Below, piece by piece: positions 30,660 to 40,936 of a DNA stretch of 64,000 nucleotides (within the stretch, counting starts at the first letter, position 1; each line of letters begins with the position of its first letter). Source of the DNA: Prorocentrum cordatum (lineage: Eukaryota; Sar; Dinophyceae; Prorocentrales; Prorocentraceae); the NCBI GenBank assembly GCA_963575745.1, contig CAUYUJ010018904.1, positions 292,776-356,775 on the forward strand, given 5' to 3'. A model generated the notes under the pieces. That model was not told where the DNA came from, did no database searches, and saw nothing but the letters and a program-made list of their open reading frames with translations. The position numbers and the translations under genes were made by a program.

Positions 30660-31422
30660 GAGCTACCAGGGGGTTTGTTTCGATGAGGTCCGCGACCAGT
30701 CCCACAATCACAACAAAACATTCGGATCTGCATTGCGATTCCAGAGGGTATCATGGCATACGTTCTGGCCGACACGTGGCCGCTAAGCATCCCCGGCGCC
30801 GACAATTACATTATCGCCAGTGCGGCTCGGATACGTTGGGAAGAGCAACTTGCGAAATATGTGTTCCCTAGACAATGCGGGCTCCTACCGAAACGATCCA
30901 GCCTGGCCAATCCTCTGGACGTGAACACTTCCAGCATGATCGCGTCCCTCCAGCAAGACAGCGGGGCCTGTTTCCTGATGGACTTTGCTTCGGCGTTCTT
31001 TTCGATATCAGAGGAGTTCATGGTCGCCGCGTTACTGTCGATCGGCATGCCGGCCCAGGCCACGTGTGCCATCTACGCTCTGTGCGCTGATTCGAATTGC
31101 AAGGTAAAGCACGGCGCGGGCCAGGCGACGGGCTTTCATGTCAGCAGGCGTGAGACCGGGTTGGCCGTTCTCGCCGCTTCTCTACGCCACATCCGCAGAG
31201 CTGCTCATGGAGCGCATCGAGCAGGAGTGCCCTGACACTCTTGTTTGGGCCTGCGCAGATGACGCAGCAGTGGCGCTCGCGGGTCACCAGCAAGAGGCGC
31301 CAGTTGACAAAAGCATTTTAGAGAGTGGACCAGCATGCTGGTGGCAGACAATAAGCACCCGCGTGCGGGCCGCGCCGCGGCCTCGGGTCGGCCCTCCGGG
31401 GGGGATCTCGTTGACGCAGTAG
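30660..31422 (+). pseudogene. Non-LTR (LINE-type) reverse transcriptase, decayed
   Basis: Fingers motif PLSIPGADNYIIA (30789 on; the usual Arg before PLS reads Trp here), then CGLLPKRSSLANPLDV, motif A FLMDFASAF with the catalytic Asp, a helix EFMVAALLSIGMP, motif B GVRPGWPFSPLLY and motif C ACADDAAVAL with the Asp pair. Motifs A and B are in different frames: a one-base shift near 31140 breaks the ORF between GFHVS and AGVRPG. A piece just upstream, IAIPEGIMAYVLADT, resembles the motif before the fingers. Endonuclease and C-terminal parts are not recognisable. The motif layout is that of LINE elements common in dinoflagellate genomes. Upstream lies the minisatellite; downstream 31423-32110 is presumably more of the decayed element. 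Confidence 0.85.
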
Positions 31423-32112
31423 AGACCCCCACTGCGTGCTGGATCTGTTACGGGGCGCCCATCCCGTAGAACCCCTTTTCTGGATTCTGTAGCAGTTCGG
31501 AGCAGGCCAGGAGCTGTAACGGCAACCAGCGCGACGGTCCGCACATGGGCATTCCTGTAGGCCGGAGCTTTATAAGGCACTCCCACATGTAGGTCGGCTG
31601 GCCCACCCACCTGTCAGGCTGCGACCCGCGGGCCGGTTGAATTCCCTGCATGTCTTTGGCCCCCCCGCCACTGCCTACGCGGTAGCACGAGCACCGAGAA
31701 TCCCGAAGCTGGGAACACCCCGGGCACCTCGTCAGCATATGACCCCGGTCAGCAGACAGTCCCTCGTGCGAGGTACTTCTCCAGCCCAGAGCCACGCCCG
31801 CCAGAGCCTCGTTAGCCGCGTCAACCACGTGCCGTTGGCGCCCTTCCACCCCGGAGGGTAGCCCGCGAAACCTCCGGCGAGCCGGAGGGGGCGGGAGAGG
31901 CTGCCACAGCGCCGTGGGATCGTTCCCGCTCCCCGCCAGACTTTCGTCGGTAGGTGAGGTTGGACTTTCGGCAGCAGTGTGGCAAGGATTGCCTGCAACG
32001 CGTTCACCGTCGCTACGCCAGGAAGCATGGGCCAATTGGGAAAGATGCCTCAAGAGACGTCGGCGCTGGAGGAGTCGCACCCGCGCGGACTTAGACAGGA
32101 CCTGGGGAATGA
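31423..32112. other. Probable decayed 3-prime part of the LINE
   Basis: Short plus-strand segments (for example ACWICYGAPIP, HMGIPVGRSFI, WANWERCLKRRRRW) are interrupted by stops. A 210-residue open frame on the minus strand (31448-32080) contains CPGCSQLRDSRCSC and ECLIKLRPTGMPM but no known domain. I cannot decide which strand, if either, was coding. Confidence 0.3.
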
Positions 32113-32895
32113 GAGACGCCAGAAAACTCGCGGCGTCTCAAGGAGCACCTCGGCCAGTCGTCGTCGTGCCACAGCGTTCGCCTGCTCGCCCAAGCATCGC
32201 AGTTTCGAGCCCGCGCGTGGTATCCTGAGCGCGATGCACGGTATCTCCGGGAAGCTCTGGATCTCTCGCGCCATCTACGCAGACGAGTCGGGTGGGCCGA
32301 GTGGCACCCCGGGGCTTTTGCGCTCACCCTCGATGACAACCTGCAGTGGTTTGCGCTGCGTGCCTGCAAGCTCAGCAACTTGAAGAAAGACCCGGCAGAG
32401 CCAAAGGACGACGGCGGACACAATGACGCGGTCATCGCCGCCGAGAGCGGGGGCGGCGGGGGCGGCGCCGGCCAGGAGATGCCAACGCACCCTACTCGTT
32501 CCACACCCAGGGAACGATTTCCAGCGCTGGGCTCCCTGAGACTACTCGCGCGCGACGCCCCGCGCCTCGCATTTCGCGCCCGTCGCAAACGCTCGCGCCG
32601 GGCCTTGAAAAATGCCGCCGTGCACCCGCCGCCCCCAGGCGCGAGCAGCAGACCCAACGCGCCCGCCTGGCAGGCCTCTCCCTCTTGCGAATCGGCGTCC
32701 ACTTCCCGCCGTGGCTGGGGATCTGCGGCTCAGTCTTCTGCGCCTCGCGGGCCAGGCGGCGCGCGCGCAAAAGGTGCGGACAGAGACATTCGCCGCGCGG
32801 CCGCCGCGCATTGGCGCGCGGCGGGGCAGCCGAGGGATCCATCGAACGCTTTTTCTGAAGCCTGGTGGCGAAGCACCCAATGGAGTGAAGGCTGA
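32113..32895 (+). CDS. Open region with protein-like text, unknown
   Basis: The frame is open from the codon after a TGA at 32110 to a stop at 32893-32895, about 260 codons, with no early ATG. The first 100 residues look coding: EHLGQSSSCHSVRLLAQA, RYLREALDLSRHLRRRV, GWAEWHPGAFALTLDD, WFALRACKLSNLKKDPAEP. After a Gly run (near 32447-32470) the text becomes Arg/Ala/Pro-rich and may be non-coding. It may be an internal exon or part of the preceding retroelement. I do not recognise the family. Confidence 0.4.
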   Translation, partial: ETPENSRRLKEHLGQSSSCHSVRLLAQASQFRARAWYPERDARYLREALDLSRHLRRRVGWAEWHPGAFALTLDDNLQWFALRACKLSNLKKDPAEPKDDGGHNDAVIAAESGGGGGGAGQEMPTHPTRSTPRERFPALGSLRLLARDAPRLAFRARRKRSRRALKNAAVHPPPPGASSRPNAPAWQASPSCESASTSRRGWGSAAQSSAPRGPGGARAKGADRDIRRAAAAHWRAAGQPRDPSNAFSEAWWRSTQWSEG

Positions 32896-33004
32896 ATCTT
32901 CGGCGTTCTACCCGCGCGAATTTCAATTTTTCCCGCTGCGCAACGGGGGGTTTGTGCCACCTACAGCCAGGGCGTCGACGCCCACGACGCGGTCGCGCGG
33001 GGTG

Positions 33005-33028
33005 GGGCGGGGGGGGGGGGGGGGGGCG
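33005..33028 (+). repeat. Poly-G run
   Basis: GGGGTGGGGC followed by a run of about 18 G. It is a strong quadruplex or slippage candidate and a likely assembly weak point. Confidence 0.9.
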
Positions 33029-33184
33029 AAACGCAATGGCAGCGCGACTTGAACGCTAGACAACAGGTGGCGCCCTGAACGACGAGAGAAGCCGATCCCA
33101 CCTATCCCGACGCACCTCCTGATTGCGGCGGCCGACGCTGGCCCCCGTTCCACTTTCGACCCCAGTTCCGATTCCAACGGAGAC

Positions 33185-33755
33185 AGCCGCGAAGGTCCAC
33201 CGGCAGCCACCACGACCAGCAATAGCCACCACGACCTCGACCAGAAGCAGCCACCACGACCGCGCGCAGCCGCCACGACCAGACAGCCACTGCGACCACG
33301 GACTGCCGCCATGACCAGAAACAGCCACCACGACCACGACCAGAAACGCCCAACACGAACGCGAACGGCCACCGCGACCAGAAACCATTACGGCCGCGGA
33401 CTGCCACTATGACCAGAAACATCCACCACGACCACGACCCGAAACAACGATCTGAAGCAGCCACCGCGACCGCGACCAGAAACAGCCACCGCGCCCACAA
33501 GCAACCACCGCGACTGGGAACAACCACCACTACACAACTACGACCACGGGCAGCCCCCGCGACCAGGAACAGCCGCAGCGCCCACGACCGCGCACAGCCA
33601 CCGGCGACCACGAACAGCCACCACGCCCACGGACAGGCACCACGACCAGGAACAGCAATTGCGACCACGACCAGAAACAGCCATCAAGATCACGAACAGC
33701 CACCGCGAACAGAAGCAGCCACCGCGACCAGAAACAGCCACCACGTCATCATGTT
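33185..33755 (+). repeat. Minisatellite of CCACGACCAGAAACAGCCA words
   Basis: Degenerate units of 15-21 bp (CACCACGACCACGACCAGAA, ACAGCCACCGCGACC) fill the stretch. Plus frames read Ala-Thr-Ala-Thr-Arg-Asn-Ser-His text and the minus strand reads Val-Ser-Gly-Arg-Gly. I treat it as repeat DNA. Confidence 0.85.
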
Positions 33756-33800
33756 GCTCATCGTAGTCATGTCAAACACTGTCGTCGCTCACTGGCGAGA

Positions 33801-34502
33801 GTGCCGGGCGGCTCGCGTCGGTCAATGGAGGGGGGACAGGTTGCGCCTTCCATGGCTGGGTCCGAGACGTACTTCGGCAGCCAATGTTGTTCTCCATGCC
33901 TACGAGGAGACAGGCAGACGGATCAGCGTGGCAAGACGCAGACGGCGTCCGAGATGTGTAACATGTGCGTTGCGTGCTGTCGCCTGTGCTGCCGATCCGA
34001 TGACGTTCCGTTCCTGCCTTCCTTTTACCGGGCCGAGCCGCCAGCGGTCGAAGGGGCGTTTCCCGGGCGATTCCCACGCCGACTGGCTCGTCTACACTCG
34101 CGCCGACCAGCTCACCGCTTGCTGCGCTGGCCAGTCACCGACTCGACCAAGTCGCCGAGTCCCGCGCCGAGTGGCTCGCCGACTCCTGCGCCGACAAGCT
34201 CGCCGACTCCCGCGCCGACCAACTCGGCGGCCCCCTCCCCGGCCAGCTCGCCGACTCCGGCGCCGACCAGCTCGACGACTCCCGCGCCAGCCAGCTCACG
34301 GACTCCCGCGCCGACCAGCTCGCGGACTTCGGGCCGACGACGACCCCTTCCGACACCAGCTCTGGCTCCGAATGTATTGATCTACAACCCCTGCTCTGGC
34401 TCCCCCTCCAGCGCCTGCCCCGGCCACGGCGCCAACTCCAGCGCCAGCGGGGGCTCCGACTCCTGCGCTCGCTCCAGCTCCACCACGCCGCGTGAAGGCT
34501 GA
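33801..34502 (+). CDS. Pro/Ala/Thr-rich repeat protein fragment
   Basis: A 233-codon frame. Residues 40-60 are Cys-rich (MCNMCVACCRLCC). From about 34150 to 34335 seven near-identical 24-bp units encode the octapeptide PTPAPTSS and variants (SPTPAPTN, STTPAPAS). Such PTPAPT linkers are common in secreted or cell-surface algal and dinoflagellate proteins. Codon positions vary so that Pro, Ala and Thr are kept, supporting coding use. After 34340 the Pro/Ala text continues in the next frame (TTPALAPPPAPAPATAPTPA from 34384), so a frameshift or intron lies near 34340-34380. No signal peptide is visible. Confidence 0.5.
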   Translation: MPGGSRRSMEGGQVAPSMAGSETYFGSQCCSPCLRGDRQTDQRGKTQTASEMCNMCVACCRLCCRSDDVPFLPSFYRAEPPAVEGAFPGRFPRRLARLHSRRPAHRLLRWPVTDSTKSPSPAPSGSPTPAPTSSPTPAPTNSAAPSPASSPTPAPTSSTTPAPASSRTPAPTSSRTSGRRRPLPTPALAPNVLIYNPCSGSPSSACPGHGANSSASGGSDSCARSSSTTPREG

Positions 34503-34878
34503 TTCGCGCGGGCGCGAGCTTCTCGCGCTCCTTCTTCGTTCGCGCATCGTGGCGACGTTTCGTTGGCGCCGACCGTTCGTGCGACGAGTTGGCGAGGGGC
34601 GCCTTCGCGGGCCAAGCCGTCGTCGCCGCGTCGGGGCGCTCGCGCGCGAGCTTTTTTCCGGTGGCGCTGCGAAGCCGCGTTCAGGTCGGTGCCCCGCCGC
34701 TCGGGCGCCGGCATTAACACTCCAGTCCCGTATCTTCTGTGTTCCGGGATTGTGCGTTCTTCTTTGGTGCGCGGCGTGCGCGCTCGCGCCGGGCGGGGCC
34801 TTGGAACTTCGCCGCGAAGTCGGATCATCGGCTGTCCAACAGAAATACTTCCGGCATCAAAGGGGCAGGCCTAGTTGA
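34381..34878 (+). CDS. Continuation of the Pro/Ala-rich frame
   Basis: In the shifted frame, TTPALAPPPAPAP, PTPAPAGAPTPALAP and PPRRVKADSRGRELL follow directly, and the frame stays open to 34878. Only the first 40 residues resemble the preceding repeat protein. The rest is Arg/Gly/Ala-rich and may be non-coding. Confidence 0.35.
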   Translation, partial: STTPALAPPPAPAPATAPTPAPAGAPTPALAPAPPRRVKADSRGRELLALLLRSRIVATFRWRRPFVRRVGEGRLRGPSRRRRVGALARELFSGGAAKPRSGRCPAARAPALTLQSRIFCVPGLCVLLWCAACALAPGGALELRREVGSSAVQQKYFRHQRGRPS

Positions 34879-34904
34879 GGCGCCTCTCATTTTTGGGTCA
34901 GCGT

Positions 34905-35500
34905 CTTCCAAGGCGGCTCCAAGAGCGCCCCCAAAGCTCCCAAGAGCGCCCCAAGAGTTCCCCAACAGGCGCCCAGACGGCCCCGAGAGGCGCCGAATGG
35001 GCCTCCAAGGGGCTCCCAAGAGACCCCCGGGAGGCTTCGAGAGGATCCCCGAGGCACCCGCGACGCTCAAAGACGGCCCCAGGCCCGCCAGGATGCTCCC
35101 GAGATGGCCCCCAGCCGCCCGGCAGGTCCCGACCTGTAGTGCGCGAGTCGCCTGGAGATGGTGCGCGACCTGTGGTGCGCGACCGTTGCGCCTCATGATG
35201 CGCGAGTTGTGGTGCGCAGCCTGCCTGGTGATGGTGCGCGACCCGTGGTGCGTGACCTTGCCGGGCTGCCGATTGGCCGTCCAGGTCGAAAGGGAAGTGG
35301 GAGCAGGGGGTAGGACCAGGCACTCATAGGCCCCAGCGAGCCCCCAAGAGGCCGCGACAAATTCCGAATGACGCTCCCAAGCGGTTCCAAAACAGGCCCG
35401 ACGAAACTTCCAAGATGCATCCAAGACGCCGCGGGAGTTGTTCGGAACCGCGATAAAGCTCCCAAGAGGCTCTAAGAGGCAAGTTCGCGCACAGTTGGAG
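34905..35500 (+). repeat. AAGAGCGCCC minisatellite, 35-kb block
   Basis: Words CCAAGAGCGCCCCAAGAG and CCCAAGAGGC repeat at 34905-35120 and 35330-35500. Between them (35130-35270) GTGCGCGACC(T/C)GTGGTGCG repeats four or five times. Confidence 0.75.
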
Positions 35501-35663
35501 CGTACAAGATGACCCAAGATGGCTCCGAACGCCGAAGAGATCCTGGGAGACGCCGAGACGGATCCAAAAAGCTTATGGTCTTGGTGTTCGCCCTCGTTCT
35601 CCTCCTCCTGCTGCTCCGCGTCCGCAAACTCATCATCCTTTTCCCTTCCCCCATCACAGTTCC

Positions 35664-35715
35664 TCCTCCTCCTCCTCCTCCTCCTCCTCCTCCTCCTCCT
35701 CCTCCTCCTCCTCCT
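35664..35715 (+). repeat. (CCT)n microsatellite
   Basis: About 17 CCT triplets. Shorter CTCC tracts flank it at 35600 and 35828. Confidence 0.95.
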
Positions 35716-35902
35716 CTTGCTGACCAGCAGCAATTTCAGCGCACTGACAGGTGCGCAGCTCCATTTTCGAGTGCGTACGGCGCACGCGCATGTAGGCACC
35801 CGAACTGCTGCCCAGGTCGCTCGTTCCTCCTCCTTCTCCTCCTCCTCCTGCCTCGAACTACACCGGCTCTCCCCCTGTTTGCTCTTAAAGTTCTTTGATC
35901 GT

Positions 35903-35972
35903 CTCAATTCGCCTGGGCGTCGGTTTTGGATGGGCTGGTGGGGATGCGCGAAGCGTCGAGAATTCGTGCCAG
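35903..35972 (-). repeat. Conserved 50-bp module, copy 1
   Basis: Read on the minus strand: GAATTCTCGACGCTTCGCGC, ATCCCCACCAGCCCATCC, AAAACCGACGCCCAGGCGAA. A close copy lies at 60455-60520 on plus (ATTCTAGACGCTTCGCGTAT and so on) and a weaker one at 44428-44475. The flanks are unrelated, so the module itself is dispersed or conserved. Confidence 0.75.
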
Positions 35973-38184
35973 GTTCTTGATACAGCACGCATTTCCCGAC
36001 ATCCATGCGCATGGTAGGAAATAGGATGCAGGACTGTGTGCGTTCACCTTGCCAGGGTGGGCAGGTGACTTTTTCTTGTCTTGTTTTCCCCAGCGGAACA
36101 TTCGTTACCCCGGCCAACCCCGCCCCCCCCCCCCAAGCTGACGCTGGCGATCGTGTTGGGGAGGGTGGCCTGGACCCCCCCCCTGCATGCTGTGCTGCAA
36201 ACAGGCGATTGATGCGCCCGTGGCGCGGGCGCACCGTGGCGGGTGCACACCGCGGCCGCCGTTCCTATGACCCTCCCGCCCGCAATCCCTCACTCCGGCA
36301 AAGAACGTTGGCCGGGGCACAACAAATGGCCAGGAGCGGCCGGAATTTCGCAGGGACAAAGGAAAGCCACGACTGGCCAATCTTCGGAACGAGCTCCGGT
36401 AGCATAGCCCGACACGAGGCATTGTACAGCATATAGTTGTGGATTCATGTTCGTGTTGTTCGTCTGCGACAGTGGCACCGCATCTCATGAAATCGAAAGC
36501 TGGGTGTTGTCCGGGGGCCGCCCACGATCACAAACTCCTGCGGGAAAGCCCCGAGGCACCTCACCGTCGGGGGCATTGTGAGGAATTTATGCTGTCCTGA
36601 AGGTGCGCCCTGTGGGGCCAATTTTCGCGGCACGTGCTGGATTTCGCATCTTCGTGCGTTGGTACCTCGAACCATAGGTTGCGCCCTGTCTTGTTGGAGT
36701 ACGTGGCAAACAGAAGGGGGACCTTCCTGAAAGAGACTACAATGGAACCCTTCGGGTAGTATTACGTTTGGAAGTTCCGAGGCTCATGCCTGGCGCATCT
36801 GTACAAGACCACCAGATCTTTGCGCAGATATTGCAGAGGTTACGCCGTATTATCCTTTGCACAACCCCCCCTCCTGGAGTGCCAGGAGCAATGTGGTCAA
36901 CACAGTATCCCAGAGAGTGCGTGGGGGCGGCAAGCCAACGCGTTTTGTGATTGACAATTTTCATGGGCGCCTGAAATATGTTTTGGGGCGCAAGAGGGAG
37001 ATTGCCTTTTCCCGAACGAATTTGTCACTTGGCAGTTATGTTTCTTGGGAAAGCACGCGGCTGAACATTCCCCTCAAGCGGAATCCGTCTACTGAAATAG
37101 TTCGACGCTTTTTTGCACGTGGATCTTTTTTTCATCGGCCCTTTTCATCACAAACTTTCGGGTTGGGACAGAAACGCATTGGGCCATCTCTTTGGGTGGC
37201 GCCAATTGTTCAGCGGAGCGCATTTTCAGAACATGCAACACATGGTCAGTGGCACACAGTCGCCGAGTTGTCATGTCTCTGTCTGTATTGTTTGCACCTC
37301 TCCAAACAAGTAATTGTTCCAGTCGCCTATTTTGCACGACCCCCGAGAGTTTGGCTGCAATTTTTCGGAGGTTAGATTCCGAATCGGCGCTGGTATATCC
37401 GTGGTCGAAAACTGGCGTAATCTGGCATGGCATACTCTTGCTTAATCCTGCTTCTCGTGCGGCAGGAGGAGAGCGAGGAGGAGGAAGAGGAGGAGAGCCT
37501 TGGACATCTTGTGCCCATTGGCTTATATGTGGTTCGCCGAGCATCCATACCGTACCGTCAAGGCGCTTAGACCAGAACCACGTTTGGCTCAGGAGAGGCT
37601 CTGGTTTTCGGGCCATTCCTTAATTCTAGGTCAGGGTGCCCGTTCGAAGCCGAGGTTCGCAGTGGCCACAGAAGTCTCTTCGTTCTTGATCCAGTGTATC
37701 TCATTGCCGCACGGCGGCCGCACGGCGAACGGATCGCTCGCAAAGAAACAGTGGTGCGGATGAGCTCCAGGAGTGGCGCACCGCGGGTCGCAGGTTTGAC
37801 CGGGCCCCATGGCCGGGCGCCAGCCGGACGCAATGGTTACCCTGCCCTCGGGGGCGCGATAAGGCGGCGTCGTGCTTCGCGCTTCGCTCTGTTTGTGCCG
37901 GAGTAGCTGCCCCTCACCGGGGGGTGGGCGCTTAAACGCGAAGGCAGCTGCGCTCCTCGCGCGTCCGCGCGAGGCGCGAGGTGCGCGAAGCTGGGTGGCC
38001 CTGGGCCCAGATCTCCGACGATGTGAGTTTTCAATCAGGATGCCTTTCCTCGATTTCGGTCTGGGAGCCCGTTTTCGGGCCCAGGTCCACCAAACACGGA
38101 TCCGGGACGAAGAACTACACCCGGGGAAGGGGTCGGGAGTTCTGGTGCCGGGGCTTGAAATTATCTCGGCGAATGACCAACCAT
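35973..38184. other. AT-richer island with an open frame; no gene recognised
   Basis: 36400-37600 has lower GC than its surroundings. The longest plus frame (36857-37375) reads RFVIDNFHGRLKYVLGRK, REIAFSRTNLSLGSYVSW, ARPPRVWLQFFGG, which looks less repetitive than most frames here but matches no family I know. The opposite strand is also open in places (minus 37089-37616, with RRLCATDHVLHVLKMRSAEQ). It may be a decayed insertion. 37700-38180 is GC-rich without repeats. Confidence 0.35.
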
Positions 38185-38875
38185 ACGCAGTTGTTGGCAC
38201 CGCATGTGTCATTATCGCTTTCAGTGGAGCTCCCTGTGGGGCTACGAAACGCGTGAGGAGTGTGCCGAAGTGACTGGGGGCGCATGCGGGCCCTGCTATT
38301 GGAGCCTTCGGTGGAGGTGCCTATGGGGCCACGGTGCGTGTGAAGGGTGTGCCAGACTGGGCCCCGGGACGCATGCGCGCGCTGCCACTATGGTCTTCGG
38401 CGGACTTCCATAAAGTGCCACGAAACGTGTGAGGGGTGTGCTGGAAGGGAGCCTGCGGACGCATGCGGATGCTGCCGCTGGGGCCTTAGGTGGAGCTTCC
38501 TGTGGGGCCACGAAGCGTGTGAGGGATGTGCCGCTTGCGTTTCGCCACCGGGTTCGCTCTGGTAAAACTTGTGTGAGAGGTGTCCTGAACTGGGCCGGGG
38601 GACGCATGCGAGCTGTGACAATGTGGCCTTGGGTGGAACTCCGTGTGGGGCCACGAAACGTGTGAGAGGTGTGCCGAAGTGGGTGCGACGCCACCATGCG
38701 GCCGTGGCCAATGGGGCCTCAGCTGAAGCTCCCTATGGGGCCACGGAGCGTCTTGAGTGTGTGCCGAAATGGCTGTGACGCCACCATGCGGCCGGCTGCC
38801 ACTGGTGCCGTCGTTGGGTCTCCCTGTGGGGCCACGAAGGGTGCGAGGGGGGTGCCTCGCGGACATGCGGAGGGC
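38185..38875 (+). repeat. Satellite family 2 array, 90-bp form, 38-kb copy
   Basis: It starts ACGCAGTTGTTGG, shared with the start of the 52-kb array, then about seven units of GGTGGAGCTCCCTATGGGGC, CACGAAACGTGTGAGGGGTG, TGCCGAAGTGGG and GGACGCATGCGG. It ends in CACGAAGGGTGCGAGGGGGG, and leader L5 follows inverted. Confidence 0.9.
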
Positions 38876-38970
38876 AGGGGCAGGGAGGAGGGAGGAGGGC
38901 AGCAGGCGGAAGCGCGGCGCGGCGCGGCGTGGCGCCACGAGGACGCAGCGCCACAGGATGGCTGGGACGA
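38876..38970 (-). repeat. Satellite leader, copy L5
   Basis: The minus strand reads TCCCAGCCATCCTGTGG, CGCTGCGTCCTCG, a GC-rich stretch and a CTCCCTCCTCC tract, then the start of the satellite. The order leader, tract, array is the same as for L1-L4. Confidence 0.85.
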
Positions 38971-39136
38971 GTCCTGCCGGCGGCTGCCACGGGGAAGCGC
39001 GAGCGCGCGAGTGCGCGAAGTTGGGCGGCCCTGGGCCTCGCAGTCCCTGAGCTTGGGCAGAGCTGGTGACGGGCGTCGGCGGGGGGCAGCTCCACGCCGC
39101 GGCCTCGCCCGCCCCCGCCGCCCTCCCTCGTGGGCG

Positions 39137-39325
39137 AAGAACATATCCGTGTCCGCGGCCTCGCGGGCCGGGCCTTTGGGCCGCGACGCCGCGGATGCGG
39201 GGTGATTTTTTGTTGCGGATGCCTGGCGCGGCACGTAATTACCCCAACGATCGCGGATCCGCACGATCGCGCCCGAGAATCCAAGGACCGCGAAGGCGCG
39301 GATACGGATATGCGCGCCGCTCGTG
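39137..39325. mobile_element. Fold-back element with CATATCCG arms
   Basis: CATATCCGTGTCCGCGGCC near 39148 is mirrored by GGCGCGGATACGGATATG near 39294, about 24 bp with two differences and one gap. The interior is GC-rich with CGCGGATCCGCACGATCGCG. No coding capacity is evident. Confidence 0.65.
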
Positions 39326-40356
39326 GGAATGCCCCCCCCCCCCCCTCTCCCAGAAAAGGTGCGTGTGAGGCTGCGGGCCCCGAGGGACGGCGACGACGTG
39401 CAGGGCGCGGGCGCGGACCTGGAAGTCGTCCCGGACACATGGGGGAAGGGGCCCCTCTCTGGGGCGGGGATCTGCCCGTGATCCGAGGAAGCGCACCTGT
39501 GGAGCAAGGCGCGCGGACGAGCGACGGGTCCTGCTTTCGTGCAGAATCGGCGCGCTCCGTCGCCGACTCCGCCGGCATTGGCCCCGTGTTTCGGGTGGCA
39601 TGCTCCCCGAGTCGTGGATCGGGTGCCCATGCGCCAGATCCACGGATCCCTAACCTCGGAAAGCGGAATGTATAGATTACCAGTGGCGGGTTGTTTCTCA
39701 ATCCCAGGATTTCTTGAGGGTCGAGGACGACGCTGGGATGGTGTGGTGTATACTTTGTTCCCCGATGTCCCGGGGAAACAACGAAGAATGTATACACCAG
39801 GGTCCCGTATACGCCAGGATCTGCTCTCTAGTGTAAATTCTGATGCAGGGCCAGAAGAAGCGTCGGTGTATAGAGTTCGATTCCCTATAATCCATGTTAG
39901 CGTGTGCCCGGGTGACCACCGTCAGGGGAGTCGATCTTCTGGGACCTCGGCAGGCGGTGGACATGGATGGGGGCGGCCCCCCAGGGCCCAAACGTAAGGA
40001 TGCGGCTCTTGGGAGGTCAGGTTCAGCACTGGCGCTGTTATACATGCGGTCGCAAACTGGCGCAATTCAGCACAATCGCGGGTTAATTCCGCCGAGCCCA
40101 GCTTAATTCTGATTTCAATCATGGCTAGTTGCTCACTTTAATCGGGCATAATTGTCCTCAGTCGTTCTTGCGAAGACCTCCCAAGAGCTGTTTCCTAGCC
40201 GACGGTCGGGATTCTGAAGAAGGACCGTGTTGAGCTCAGGAGGGGCCCGGTCTCCCGGGCGGCTCCTCAAATCTCGGAAGGGGGGCCTTTTCGTGGCCAG
40301 GCTGGCCGTGGCCTGGAAAGCTACTTCGTCCCTTTATTCGGCCCTCAACAGATTTC
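39326..40356. other. No gene seen
   Basis: GC-rich to 39640, then mixed. GATCCACGGATCCCTAACC (39640) recalls the GATCCATGGATC-ACTAATCC words at 42685 and 45028. CTCGGCAGGCGGTGGACATG at 39946 matches one arm of the small palindromes at 1.78 kb. No coding region is supported. Confidence 0.45.
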
Positions 40357-40760
40357 CGGTCCACGCCTACGGGCACGACCTCAGGTCCCACTAAGGGGGG
40401 CCCAGCATGGGGGAACGTCGTGCATACGGGCAGGGCCTTAGGTCGCATTGACTGGGGCCAAGCATGCGGGAACGTCTTGCAGACGGCCATGGTCTTAGGC
40501 CCCACTAGGAGGGGCCCAGCAGGCGCAAATGTCGTACACACGGGCACGATCTTGGGCTTAATCAATTGGGACCCGGCATGCGGGAACGTCGTGCATACGA
40601 GCACGGCCCTCTGTATCATTAAGTGGGACCCAGCATGCGGGAACGTCGTGCACAATTGCGGGCAAGATCGCAGGTTCCACCAAGTGGGACCCATCATGCG
40701 GGAACGTCGTGCAAACGGGCAGAATGGTAGGTAGGACTATGTGGGGCCCAGCATGCGGGA
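40357..40760. repeat. 57-bp minisatellite, open on both strands
   Basis: Seven units contain CCCAGCATGCGGGAACGTCG, TGCATACGGGCACG and CTTAGGTCCCACT. The AACGTC word falls at 40414, 40471, 40528, 40585 and 40642, exactly 57 bp apart, then 61. Because 57 is 19 codons, the minus strand reads a 19-residue repeat around VCTTFPHAGSQL and the plus strand CGNVVHTGTALG. The in-phase spacing is compatible with a repeat protein, but recent amplification would give the same result. No domain is recognised. Confidence 0.8.
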
Positions 40761-40763
40761 TCC

Positions 40764-40764
<1 letters not shown>

Positions 40765-40795
<31 letters not shown>

Positions 40796-40936
40796 GGACG
40801 AAGAGGAGGACGAGGAGGACGAGGAGGAAAAGGAGAAGGGGGGGAACATGAGGAAAAGCAGGAGGAGAAGGACGAGGAGGAGGAGGAGGAGGACGAGGAG
40901 GAGGAGAGGAGGGAGGAGGAGGAGAAGGAGGACTCG
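40765..40936 (+). repeat. (GGA)n-rich tract
   Basis: GAGGAGGAGGA with GAC and AAG interruptions. It abuts the coiled-coil ORF, whose minus-strand reading passes into Pro-rich text here. Confidence 0.9.

Noticed and set aside
34825-36234. 469-residue minus-strand frame
   Set aside because: It crosses the AAGAGCGCCC minisatellite and a (CCT)n tract and reads in repeat phase. No domain is seen.
37571-37592. Leader-like ACCACGTTTGGCTCAGG
   Set aside because: Only about 13 of 16 positions of the 3-prime part match, and no ORF starts downstream.
38719-39797. 303- and 354-residue minus-strand frames
   Set aside because: Overlapping frames over satellite, leader and GC-rich sequence, with no family motif. 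Typical GC artefacts.
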